Assembly (NCBI GenBank): GCA_019914945.1
Contig: CM034106.1
Span: forward strand, 868,001-932,000
DNA length: 64,000 bases
Reading direction: 5' to 3'
Source of the DNA: Typha latifolia
Lineage: Eukaryota > Streptophyta > Magnoliopsida > Poales > Typhaceae
The position numbers were made by a program, and so were the translations under genes. The number at the start of each line of letters is the position of its first letter. Position 1 is the first letter of the stretch. This document shows positions 36,201 through 47,637 of this stretch, one piece after another. The notes below the pieces were generated by a model, which saw only the letters and a program-made list of their open reading frames with translations, was not told the origin of the DNA and did not search any database.

Positions 36201-37530
36201 CTCTAAATAGTAATTGTGGCCCCTTATGGATAAATTGAAACAATTTCACTTAAATGTGAGCTTTTATTGTCAAAATTTTGAATTTAAAAACCTCTATTAT
36301 GCAATCAAAAGTCCCACTTAGCACAACGGTCAAATCTTACCATCCCTCAACAAGCAAGCAAGCGATCGCTGTTAAACACCGTCAATGATTCACGTGTTTC
36401 TCTGAGTAAAATTAAAACAGGCCGTCATACTAGGTTTGGTTCATAATTCAAAGTCAAATCTTATAAGTTTTATAAGTCAAACTTAAAATTAAAATCTCCT
36501 TATATATATATACGCATAGTGGTCGGAACTTACCAACCCTGCAACTTGCAACCGGAGGTCGTGATCGCACGAACGACACCACTCATTATACATGTGTTTT
36601 TCTAAATACGTTAAAATATGTCGTTATACGGATGTAACACGTTGAATATGTAGCGAAATTTGTTCTCGCTCACAACTCTTAAGTTTCTTTCGCATTTGAG
36701 AGAGATATTTGTTTCTAACAATAATTATTAATTTTGTCCATCATAATAAACTTTGCTTTTATTCCCATGAGTATGAGTATGAGCTCACTTAATTTGGCCT
36801 TAATGGTGAGAACTCTACATAAGTTGACAAAAAATTAAGAATCAGTAAAGCTGGCATCTGTTGACTTTTCTCGCAAAGAGATTTGAATAACTCGTGTGAA
36901 TAAATTTAGAATCCAATTTCTTCGGTTGCCTTTTTCTTTTGCATGCAAGCCCTTCTAATTCTAGTATTTAGATGTATACCCCTCAAAAGTTTATATTTAT
37001 TTATATACCCTTCCTGCCTCTCTCTTTTTTTTTTTTGCAGTTATAAATTAAAATCTGAATTATTTAGTAACTAAAAAGACATAAACATTCTTAGCAAAAA
37101 GGAATGGATATTAAAAAAAATAAGGGCTTTTTAATATTCTTAATTTCACATTTATGTAGACCCTTCGAAACCCAACCATATATACCTTTATTGGAGAAAA
37201 TGTAATAAAATACAAATAAGGGTATTTTTTATAATTTTTAGAGTTAATTTGATTAAATTTTAACTCGTGAAGAAGAGATTTTAGAAGGGTATATATATAA
37301 AAAAAATCCAAATAATAAATAAAATATTTTATGTAGGGGTATAAATGCTAAAAACTATGGCAATCGAAAAAAAAAATATTTACGTCAGACAAACTTTCAT
37401 ATTATATATATTTAAACCGCTAATATGATTAGCATTTTATTTCATAAATAAATTTATAGATATAAAACGGTAAACTTATCAGCCCCTTATTATATTAAAT
37501 TTATATTTCGGTTAATAGAAAACAATGGTA
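33241..37530. other. AT-rich intergenic DNA
   Basis: No gene was recognised in 4.3 kb. It contains TA and CT microsatellites, a diverged direct repeat (36322-36430 versus 36516-36630), and a MITE-like inverted-repeat element at 36961-37352. The open frames here are short and AT-biased. Confidence 0.5.
36961..37352. mobile_element. MITE-like element with GTATACCCCT ends
   Basis: The left end reads TAGTATTTAGATGTATACCC and the right end, reverse complemented, reads TAGCATTTATACCCCTAC. Both continue into AT-rich arms containing TATATACCCTTC. The arms are about 60 bp with small gaps. The interior is AT-rich and non-coding. No convincing target duplication was seen. Confidence 0.5.
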
Positions 37531-37540
37531 TGAAAGAGAG

Positions 37541-38257
37541 CTAGTTTGGTCAAACTATGTGCAGCTACTCTTCTAGAAAGTAAAACCAGTGACTCATTCC
37601 CCAACACAACTCTCTCTTTAGCTCTTGGTCAACTCTCACGGATAGATTGACTATTCGCGTATAATTCCAAACTTATCCGAGTATTAATCCACTATTCCTC
37701 AGTTGACTTCTTAAACCACTCGACAAAAAAGAAATTTAAAAAAAAAAAAAATATATATATATATATATATATGTATATATTCGCCGCCCCCACTTTGTCC
37801 ACTCCACGTGGTGGAATTATTCTTAGAAAACCCTCCGTTTTGGTCAACGTCCCCTTTTCCTCCGAGCCGTGGGATCTGGAATTATCCGAGTCAACGGATG
37901 GGATTAATTAATCTAGATGCTCACCGAGACCATATGGATTAAATTAATTAATTTAATGCACGAGTAGATTTTCCAAAGATATGGTCGGAAAAAAAAATAT
38001 ATTATATATTATATATTATATATAGAGGAGAGATGGGAATAATTTTAGTGCACGTAACTCAAAGAGAGAGAGAGAGAGTTTGACTTTAAATTTTAGGCCA
38101 CTCCTTTATTTATGGACACAATAATAAGACGGGCACGCATCTCAAAGTCCACACATCGGACGGCCTGGATTTCGTTTCCTCTCCAGCCCAACTACCGCTG
38201 TGAAGTGTGAACCAAAGGACGAGTACTTTTGCATTTATGCCCTTGTAAGATTCTTTA

Positions 38258-38300
<43 letters not shown>

Positions 38301-38454
38301 TTATATTAGAAATATTTGATTCTTTTGGAGGGTAAAGCGAGGGTTAAAAAGTGAATAATAAAGTTTTGAGGGGATATAATGAAAGAAGAGAAGGCAAGTT
38401 AGTAAAGGGAGGATGGATCCATCAGGACCGTCTGATTAAAAGACTCGTTTGACT
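37541..38454. promoter_or_regulatory. W-box-rich WRKY promoter
   Basis: Eight TTGAC-core elements (TTGACT/C or complement) lie within 1.1 kb of the WRKY ATG: 37548-37553, 37627-37632, 37647-37652, 37703-37708, 37842-37847, 37889-37894, 38080-38085 and 38449-38454. A CCACGTGG G-box lies at about 37805. W-boxes are the WRKY binding site, so self- or cross-regulation is likely. Confidence 0.65.
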
Positions 38455-38482
38455 CGAATCTTCGCAGGTCATTCTTTCGTGT

Positions 38483-38490
38483 CTATATAT
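38483..38490 (+). promoter_or_regulatory. probable TATA box of the WRKY gene
   Basis: CTATATAT lies about 145 bp upstream of the WRKY start codon and just after the last W-box, with a purine-rich leader (38521-38563) in between. Confidence 0.45.
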
Positions 38491-38635
38491 TTTAAAGACT
38501 GGCGTTCATCTCCTACTACTACTACAAAGGAGAAGGAGACGGAGGAGAAGGAGAAGAAGAGATCTCTCGATCCAACTCTAATGGTAGCTTTAGGGTTTTA
38601 GAAGGAGAGCTAGTTTTTAACGTGGAGCGGTGGTG

Positions 38636-39653
38636 ATGGCCGTCGATCTGATGGGGTACTCGAAAATGGACGACCAGATGGCGATCCAGGAGGCCGCAAC
38701 GGCCGGGCTCAGGAGCTTGGAGCACCTCGTCCTCCAGCTCTCCTGCCAGAGGACACCGCAGCCCTCCGACTACCGCCACGTGGCGGATCAGACGGTCTCT
38801 AAGTTCAAGAAGGTGATCTCCATCCTCGACCGCACCGGCCACGCGCGGTTCCGCCGCGCTCCTCCGCCGGCCCCGCCGGTCGACCCCCTACCACAAACCA
38901 TAACCTTAGCTCCTCCTCCTCCTCCTCCTCCGCCGCCGCCGCCGCAGAGCTTGACGCTGGACTTCACGAAGCCGAACACGGTCCCCTTCAAGGAAGGATT
39001 CAGCACCTCGCCCCCGATGTCATCGGCGACCTCGTCTTTCCTCTCCTCCATCACCGCCGGCGAGGGCACCGTCTCGAAGGGGAAGCCACTCCTCCCCGGA
39101 AAGCCGCCCCTCTCAAAGAAGTGCTCCGCCCACTCCTCCGGCGGCCGCTGCCACTGCTCCAAGAAGAGGTAAACCAAACTCCCCCTCTTAGATCCAAATT
39201 TTGCCTCTTGGCGCACGTTAGCACGTCTTCCTCCGTCCCCGCTAACATACGTCGCGCAGGAAGTCGAGGACGAAGAAGGCGATCCGAGTCCCGGCGATCA
39301 GCTCGAAGATCGCCGACATCCCGCCCGACGAGTACTCGTGGAGGAAGTACGGCCAGAAGCCGATCAAGGGATCCCCCTACCCCCGGTAACTTTCCTCTCA
39401 CCCTAACCGCCATCCGATCCCTCCCTCACCCCTCCACGTGTCCTTTCTCCTAACCGTCCGATCCGATCCTTCTTTCCATCCCAGGGGTTACTACAAGTGC
39501 AGCAGCTTCCGGGGCTGCCCCGCGAGGAAGCACGTGGAGCGTGCCACGGACGACCCCGCGATGCTCATCGTCACGTACGAGGGGGAGCACCGGCACGCCA
39601 CGTGTACTCCGGCGATCGATCAGACCCGTCCATCTCCTCCTGATCTCGTGTAA
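38636..39653 (+). CDS. WRKY: group IId WRKY transcription factor
   Basis: Three exons, 38636-39168, 39260-39385, 39485-39653, total 828 nt (275 aa). The first ATG gives the usual group IId N-terminus. Domains: calmodulin-binding-like [11 protein letters not shown] (54-64), HARF motif RTGHARF (66-72), an 11-residue Pro run (about 93-103), a Cys/His-rich plant zinc cluster ahead of the domain ([12 protein letters not shown], about 163-174), WRKYGQK (205-211), and a zinc finger C225-X5-C231-X23-H255-X-H257. The intron splitting the Arg codon in PYPR|GYYK is the conserved R-type WRKY intron. Group IId members (WRKY7/11/15/17/21/39/74 relatives) are Ca2+/calmodulin-responsive regulators in defence and stress. 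A basic [10 protein letters not shown] stretch (181-190) is the likely nuclear signal. Confidence 0.95.
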
Positions 39654-41289
39654 TATCCCCCCCCCCTTTTTTTCTTTTACCCCCCCAATGTTTTGCTTAT
39701 TACTTTTTACCGTTGTAAAAAAAAGATCCCGGAGGGCAGAAAAGGAAATTTAGGAAAAAAAAAAGTGTTTTGACTTTCGAACTATTGGAGCAAAACGGTG
39801 GGTTGGTTGAAACGGTCATATGCTTGTTCCGTTGACTAGCATCTTCAAATATTTATATTTATAAAGACCAAAACGCCCTTTATTATTTTAAAAATAATAA
39901 AAAAATTTGATCCGATTTCAATCAAAAAATTTAAAGTAGTTCTAGGGTGATAGAAACCCACTCATTTACATCTACACTAAACTAATACTATCATTATTAA
40001 TCAGTTAGGTCAACTCACCTATAGTATTACAAATCTAAATGGAACACACTTCACGAGTTTAGTATAATAATTATGGGTCAATAATAACTATATTAATTAT
40101 TCTTTCTCTGAGCTGTCCATTTGGACGTTCACATTGAATATTGGAGCTAAATAAAGTGTTTCATACATCATCCAAGAGACTATTGCTATTGCTATTGCTA
40201 TTGCTATTGCTATTGCCATTGGACATATAATTATGTACTTTTTAATGGTCTTGTACATGGAAGTCTTCCACTCCTTGCATATACTAATGAAATAGAAATT
40301 AAAAGTAGTGGATCAAGAATTGACTACTGAAATAAAAGTAATATAGTTGGTGCCCACTTGGCAAGATATAGTTTGTAATATTTCCACCTTGTTGTACACT
40401 GCAAGAATTCAAACAAAAAAGCTATCTATCTAATACTCTCTAGATATATTTTGCATTCAAAGTGCTCTTCTTCTTTTCACTTCTTATTTATTTATTTATT
40501 TATTTATTTATTAGAGAAGGTGGTTTCCTTTTTGCAAAGGTGGGAAAGAAAAAAGAAGAGGAGAGAAGAAGCACATAGTCAAAAGAATTGAATTCATTGA
40601 TATTATAAATGAGCTTAGTGGTGCTCCTCTTTTGCTAATGTATTGTATTCAAAATTGAGTCAATATGTCAATAATCCCCTTGGTTTATTCTAAGGGTGGA
40701 CTATAAATTTGGGTAAATAAATAAAAACAAATAAACTCCATCATCAACCATAATTTCCAACACTCTTCCAACAATTATAGATTTAAAATAATATATAATA
40801 TATATATATATCACAAGCTCATGAGCTAATCATAAGTTGCGCAAATGAGTTACTTTCGCTTAATATATAGATTAAATAATTAGAATAACTCTTATAAAAA
40901 ATAAGTTATAGCAGATCTAAACTATACACATAAATTAACTCATAAAACTCGACAACTAGAATTATAAATTTCAAATGAGTTAATTAGAATTAGGTAGGCA
41001 TCCAAACTCCAAACCAAACCTAACTTCTAAGTCAACTAAATTTAAGATCTCTGAAGAAAGGAACCCACCACCACTACCACCACACAAGATGAGGTGATAG
41101 TAGGAGACCAATTACGACAATCCCTATTTAAGTAGTTGGAGGTTAGAACTCCATGTTTATAATGATTTTGATCCCTATTGCAAGTTCTCTGAATCATTTT
41201 GAGAGCTACAATTTCCTAATCTTTATTTGGTCCCATTTTTTATACATCCATGGGGCCCTCATCCCACATGCCCATCCTTTGATCATCCA

Positions 41290-41292
<3 letters not shown>

Positions 41293-41343
<51 letters not shown>
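41293..41343. repeat. (CT)n microsatellite
   Basis: About 50 bp of pure CT in intergenic DNA, with no gene nearby. Confidence 0.9.
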
Positions 41344-41346
<3 letters not shown>

Positions 41347-42451
41347 ATAAATAATGTGGGCCTTTTGGTGGATGGGCCTTCAATTAATGTTGTCCATGGA
41401 ACTTTATTGCCAATCACATGGCAAGCACTATTAAAGTTGGTCAAATATGTACTTCCTATCATTAATTGTCTTTGCACACATTTTAATCTCTTTCTGAATC
41501 AAAAGTGCAAGTTTTATTGGATTACATTTGTTGGGCCCCTTTTTTTTTTCTCTCTCTCTCTCTTTCCATGAGGGCTATTAGTTGATCATTAGATGGGCCT
41601 CATCTTAGAGCTTTTGTAATATATAAGTTTTTTAATTTACGATAATAGGCTTTAGTATGTATTGCATATGTAAATTATATGCACTCCATTATAATACAAT
41701 ATGTATTAAATGTAAAAACTATATGTACTCAGTTTTAGATGTTAAATAAAAAATAATTAATTGCAAAACCCTTGCCTCCTTTAGCACCTAGAAGATGGTA
41801 GGAAAATTTTTAATACTTAGGCAAACTAGAGATAATATTATCATATCCAATCTTAACATAATTAACTTGAGGGTCAAAAGGATAATATATAAAATGGATT
41901 TTATACTTAAAGTTTTAATGTGCATCAAATTAAGAGTGCTTGCTCTCTTGGACTTGATGCAAAGCAAATTAAAGTCTAAAAAGGTGGATAAAAGTCTAAT
42001 AAACTGCCCCTAACTGAAGACCAATCCATTATAGTTGATTGAACTTTTGCTTGCTAGGTCAAACTCGCCAAACTATAAAGCAAGTCTTACTCAAATATTA
42101 ATTTAATTAATTAGACTTTTTGTGTGCTTTAATATCTTCTAGATTCAATCATGGTGGCCTAATTTGTACTAAGAATGGAGAGCTTCATATACTAATATAG
42201 TAGATTATTATAGGACTAGAGCTCAATTAGATGTAGTGTTGACCTGTTGGGTAACTTAGTTGGGTTAATTAGCTTAATTAACTTGAGATTTGGGTTAATT
42301 ACTCCAAAGCATGTGTGAGTGTGCATTACGAGAGGGCAAGAGAGGAAAATGATGTGATGCGAATTAGGTCAGGTTGGATCATATTAATGTGGACATTGGA
42401 CTTGATGGATCGAGTCCAATTATCTTTTATTAATTCATGTTTATCTCTTAT

Positions 42452-42739
42452 GTGAGTCCTTAAAATAAGTCTAGTTAAATCATGTAAGCTCTTAATTTAA
42501 GTCTAGTTAAGTCATGTAAGCCTCTAAAATAAGTCTAATTAAGTCATGTAAACCTCTATGGCAAGTCTAATTAAGTCATGTAAGTTTTTAATACAAATCT
42601 AATTAAATTATGTAAGTCCTTAATGCAAGTCTAATTAAGACAATCTCAATTAAGTTATGTAAGCCTTTAAGACAAATTCAATTAAGTTATATAAGCATTT
42701 AAGTCAAATTTATTTCAAGTCATGTAAGTCTTTCGGGCT
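42452..42739. repeat. 32-bp minisatellite, about 8-9 units
   Basis: The unit GTAAG(C/T)C(C/T)TTAA...AAGTCTAATTAAGTCAT is repeated about nine times with point changes. One unit has a 15-bp insertion near 42640. Most units are exactly 32 bp. Non-coding. Confidence 0.85.
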
Positions 42740-42913
42740 AATCCTAGTATGATTCATTGTACTCGATCTCTATATATAGGAGATGTCGGTCTCCTTTGTT
42801 TAATCATCTAAGTATTAAAAAGAATATTTATCTTAGATAATTTTAATAGTAAGAGTAAGATAGGAGTAGCCATAAAAGCAATATAAAGGTATAAAAGTAA
42901 ATTAATTTCTCCT

Positions 42914-42962
42914 CCACCACCACCACCACCACCACCACCACCACCACCACCACCACCACCAC
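42914..42962. repeat. (CCA)n microsatellite
   Basis: Sixteen or so CCA units inside the transposon-like block. Its minus-strand reading gives poly-Val or poly-Trp frames that are artefacts. Confidence 0.9.
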
Positions 42963-43656
42963 CTCACATCTCTCTCTATCTCCAAATCTGAATTCCAGCT
43001 TCTTTCTCCACCATCTCCTAAGTGGATCAACGACCAATGGGGGACTAACCATGCACGTATTAGCCTACATAAGTGGAGATCCAAAGAATAAATTTAAAAG
43101 TAATCATGATTAATTAGTTATCTAATCTTAATTAGAAGACCCAACCTAATGATTTCATGAGTAAAATCTCTTCATTCACATTTCTTAAAGCAATCAAGTC
43201 TCACGATCAACATCAAGCTTACTCAAAACAGCCAACCTACAAATAAAAGAATAAGATACAAATAGAAAACAAAACATAGTTACTAAATGTAATATTTGCT
43301 TGTATATCCTTCAAAACAATTCGTTTTTACTTATATGAATGCCTATTATAATTATTAAAACTTTGTTAATTATATAAAAGATAGAGATCAATAATACTTT
43401 TCATATTTGATACATGTTTGATTATAAAAACACAAGAAAATATCGTTCACTAACTAATGGCTATACATTATCATCTATTTGAGTGAATAAAAATACATTA
43501 AAATTTTATTTTTTATTTTTACTATTGTCAAATTATTGTGCTCTAATTATTAATTAATAACTTAATCACTTATATTTAGAAAAAAAAAATCAAATGCTTA
43601 TTCCATCTTATTTTAAAGCACACAGATCGAGCTAAAGAGATGCCCAAGTAGAAGCT

Positions 43657-43668
43657 ACATATATATAT
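43657..43668 (+). promoter_or_regulatory. probable TATA box of PIN2
   Basis: CATATATATATAG lies about 60-70 bp upstream of the PIN2 ATG, in a position that would give a short leader. Confidence 0.4.
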
Positions 43669-43728
43669 AGTTTATAACTCGATCCATAAACCAAATTACG
43701 TCTCGATCTACTTTTGATCTTATCCGCC

Positions 43729-45186
43729 ATGATCACCGGGAAGGACATATACGACGTGCTGGCGGCGGTGGTGCCGCTGTACGTGGCGATGGTGCTGGCG
43801 TACGGGTCAGTGAGATGGTGGAAGATCTTTACACCGGAACAATGCGCCGGCGTCAACCGCTTCGTGGCCATGTTCGCCGTCCCACTCCTCTCCTTCCACT
43901 TCATCGCCTCCAATGACCCCTACGCCATGAACTACCACTTCCTCGCCGCCGACTCCCTCCAGAAGGTCGTCATCCTCCTCGCCCTCTTCCTCTGGCACAA
44001 CCTCTCCAACGCCGGCCACCTCGACTGGCTCATCACCCTCTTCTCCCTCTCCACACTCCCCAACACCCTCGTCATGGGCATCCCCTTGCTGAGCGCCATG
44101 TATGGCGACTTCTCCGGCGACCTTATGGTGCAAGTAGTAGTTCTGCAGAGCGTCATTTGGTACACCCTCATGCTCTTCTTGTTCGAGTACCGCGCCGCCA
44201 AAGCCTTGATCTCGGAGCAGTTCGCCAACGATACCATCGCCGGAGCGATCTCCTCCTTCCGAGTGGACTCTGACGTCGTTTCGCTCAGCGGCCGGGAGCC
44301 GTTGCAGGCCGACGCCGAGGTGGGGAGAGACGGAAAAGTCCACGTAGTCATTAAAAGGTCGTCGGCCGTGAATTCTTCTTCTTCTTCGAGATCGATGGCA
44401 GTACTGTCGAACATGACTACTCCTAGGGCTTCCAACCTCACCGGAGTGGAGATCTACTCGCTGCGGTCTTCGAGGGAGCCAACGCCGAGGACGTCGAGCT
44501 TCAACCAGTCCGACTTCTACTCCATGTTCGCAAATAAGGAAGAGATGAGAACCAGGAGCAGTGATTCCATCAACGACCCTAATGCGAATCTCGCCGGCGT
44601 AGCCAAGAACAAGGAGCTACACATGTTCGTGTGGAGCTCGACCGCCTCGCCGGCGTCGGAGGCTAACCTGAGGAATGTGGTGAACAAGGCCGCCTCAGGT
44701 GAACTTGGAGATGCGGATAATACTATTCCTACTCCTGAAACTAAAGGTGCATGTACGATATCATAAATTATTATCATCTCTTTTCTTCATGGAATGGTTG
44801 CATGCATGCATGCAGGTAGTGAGAATGGCGAGTTAGAAATAGTGGAAGAAGGTGGCAAAATTAGCAACATTAATGTGCCGAAGATTCCGGTGAACGGTCC
44901 GCCGGTAAAGGCGAAGAAGCCGGGGTTAGTGGAGGTGAGCAGCCACCGGCCAATGCCGCCGGCCAGCGTGATGACAAGGCTTATACTGATCATGGTGTGG
45001 AGGAAGCTCATCAGAAACCCTAACACTTACTCAAGCCTCTTTGGCCTGGCTTGGTCACTAGTGTCTTTCAGGTGATCATCGACAAAAGTACACCATGAAC
45101 ATAAACTAGATTATTTTATTTGTTTGAATCCAAGTTTAGATTGAATACAAATGCATGTGACTAATTCTAAATTCAACTATAATTTA

Positions 45187-45219
<33 letters not shown>

Positions 45220-45932
45220 ATTCAGATGGAAGATAGAGATGCCAACAATAATAAAAGGTTCTATATCCATTCTATCTGATGCTGGATTAGGGATGGCTAT
45301 GTTCAGCTTAGGTACTTATAATTATCAGCTCATTTAATACTCTATATATAAATATATATCATGCAATAATAATTATATTATGCTTTATTTTATATCCTGT
45401 TCATCATAAAAAAAATATAGGTCTGTTCATGGCTCTGCAACCAAAGATCATCGCCTGCGGGAAGTCCGTCGCCGCCTTCTCGATGGCAGTTAGGTTTCTG
45501 ACAGGCCCGGCGGTGATCACGGCGACCTCCATCGCCGTCGGAGTCCGCGGCGTTCTTCTTCACGTAGCCATTGTTCAGGTATATATATATATTAAACCCT
45601 AAATGCTACTACTTGAAAGAATTAAAATAAAAAAAAGTTTGGTTCTTAAATAAATAGTAGTAATTGGATCTATAATATTAATTGTTAACAGGCAGCTCTT
45701 CCTCAAGGAATTGTTCCATTTGTGTTTGCCAAGGAGTATAATTGTCATCCAGACATCCTTAGTACAGCGTACGTCATTATAAAACTTCTTGTCATCAATT
45801 AATATTTAGAAGATGATGGTATATATATTATATGATAAATTTAACTTTGGAAATATTTCTTGCAGGGTTATATTTGGAATGCTCATTGCGTTACCGATCA
45901 CTATCCTCTATTATGTTCTTCTTGGAGTATAA
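43729..45932 (+). CDS. PIN2: PIN2-type auxin efflux carrier
   Basis: Six exons: 43729-44746, 44816-45071, 45226-45311, 45421-45578, 45692-45768, 45866-45932. Total 1662 nt (553 aa), the standard PIN exon pattern. The ATG gives the usual [10 protein letters not shown] start. The N-terminal membrane block (about 1-157) includes [11 protein letters not shown] and [10 protein letters not shown]. The C-terminal block (about 390-553) includes [26 protein letters not shown] and [18 protein letters not shown]. Loop signatures [35 protein letters not shown] and SSFNQSDFY match PIN2 rather than PIN1 or PIN3. The hydrophilic loop is only about 230 residues, and the protein is about 90 residues shorter than Arabidopsis PIN2. 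Two TPRxS phosphosites are present (231-235, 252-256) and the usual third is absent. Known role: plasma-membrane auxin efflux in root epidermis for gravitropism. Confidence 0.94.
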
Positions 45933-47606
45933 AGATCTAGAGGAAGTGAAAACTTTTAATACAAGAGAGGCATGGTTAATTATTAATTAAAGGCCTAGGT
46001 TTCTATGTTACTAGTTAATTTATATATAATATATATATATAATTTTAATATAGATTCCATTGTTTAGATATAAAGTACTTGCTGGCTTGGTGAATGTGCA
46101 TGTGATTTGATCTAGTGAAGACTTGGCCACATCCCAATCTTGGATGTTTGCATTGATTTAATTTCCTCTGAGATCCAAAAACCATGTGATTGTGATCCCA
46201 TGCAGGATTAGGCTAATTAATTAGAGCCTTGGAGTTACATTGGAGGGTGGATTAATGTATATAGAGTATCTCTAATTATATGATTTCTCTTGTCAGCTAA
46301 TTGGCAGTGCATGTGGATATGATCTAGGTGTGAAAAGGGTCCTTTAGTTAACATTGAAGACTCCAAAGTTTTCTTTAATTAATTAACTTATAATTCAGCA
46401 TTAATATCTATTGGTTTTCTTTAAGATTGGATTACTCAAACTGAGTTTTGATCAAATTACTATTATATATTCTGTGGACGAGTCTCAGTAAAAACTCAGA
46501 AAGCAATTAACTAGTTAGCTATATATATATATTGCTCTCGGTGAACTTGATACTTAGATAGAAAGATAAATTAATTAATTATCATGTTATTTGTTGATTA
46601 ACGGGATCCATTTGATCTATAGACTAGGAGGAGCTCCCTAACTTGTACAATAAAAACAATTAAAATAGACATATCATGTACTAATAAATGTCTAATTATT
46701 GCAGTAGCTAGGGTGTACTGCAAACCTAGGGATGAGGAAAATATGCATGGGAGAAGGCCGACATTGGAGTGTTGCAGATAATTAACTCAAAAGTCATTAA
46801 AGATCGAGAGAGACTTTAATCTGTGTGTGTGTGTGTGTGTATATATATAACAATCAATCAATCAATTACTTGAATTTTTCTTCTTTTTTATCAGTTGATT
46901 AGAACTTGCAGATTAATTAGTCTACGAGCGTGCAAATAATACATAAATTTTCCATCACACTTACTAAAAAAAAAAAGCCGAAACTAAAATTATCACAAGA
47001 GTACAATCTTGCTACATGATAATAAATAAAAATAACTATTAATGGTTGGTAGCTTCTCTTTTCATCTTATAGTCATCACCGCTAACGGACAGATTAATAT
47101 ACTATATCTATATTTTCTACAAATTGTTTGTGATCAGACTTTATTCATATGGTTATATAGATAGATATCTTTTCATATCTCTTTTATGTAACCTTAGTAT
47201 TGAATCATTCAATAGAAACTCCATCATATACGACACTCTCTCCAATTTCCGTATCTAATGAAAATTCTAGCTGAGTTTAAGCTCAACGGTAAAGTTTTAG
47301 ATTTTTAATCAAATGTTAAAATAGTACGTTTTTTTTCTTCTTTTTTTCTTTTTTTTTTCTTTTTGGATGCAGTGAAATGTATGAGTAGAGGGAGTACATG
47401 GATGCATGCATGTTTGGTGCCTTTCATGCGTACATGCTGACATGGACTGCATGCATGATGGCCGCACGTGTAGACAAGAGGAAAATCACGTGCATGCACG
47501 TGGCACTAAGATGACACGTATTCATGCATGTCCTATCGAATTCATGATATGATTGATGCGATAGGTTGTAATAATATTATTAATTAATTAACTAAAAAGA
47601 AAAGAA

Positions 47607-47637
<31 letters not shown>

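Larger units (their letters stand above)
42345..43040 (+). mobile_element. transposon/LTR-like fragment, also present in a Ca2+-ATPase intron
   Basis: It starts with GTGATGCGAATTAGGTCAGG, then GACTTGATGGATCGAGTCCA. It contains a 32-bp minisatellite, then CTATATATAGGAGATG (TATA-like), a (CCA)n tract and a CT/C-rich tail. A second diverged copy of the same order (GTGATGCGAACCGGGTCAG..AATGAATCGAGTCTAGTTAT..CTATAAATATATAG..CCACC) occurs at about 54934-55600. Two dispersed copies with a TATA-like centre suggest an LTR or other non-autonomous element. Ends not resolved. Confidence 0.5.
39654..43640. other. gene-free spacer between WRKY and PIN2
   Basis: AT-rich intergenic DNA with several simple repeats: (ATTGCT)n 40180-40219, (TTTA)n 40485-40512, (CT)n 41293-41343 and (CCA)n 42914-42962. 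A transposon-like block spans about 42230-43040 (separate entry). The poly-Ser/Leu and poly-Trp frames here are translations of the microsatellites, not genes. Confidence 0.6.

Noticed and set aside
38788..39413. Minus-strand ORFs of 142 and 120 aa and a plus-strand alternative frame over the WRKY gene
   Set aside because: These are shadows of the WRKY exons and their GC-rich introns; the poly-Gly run is the complement of the Pro codons.
41153..41571. Ser/Leu-repeat ORFs around 41.3 kb
   Set aside because: Translations of the (CT)n microsatellite in intergenic DNA.
42843..43084. Poly-Val and poly-Trp ORFs on the minus strand
   Set aside because: Translations of the (CCA)n microsatellite.
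43807..44441. Long minus-strand ORFs (178 and 169 aa) opposite PIN2 exon 1
   Set aside because: They are antisense shadows of a GC-rich coding exon; their content is low-complexity Gly/Glu or Val/Arg sequence and no splice or family support exists.
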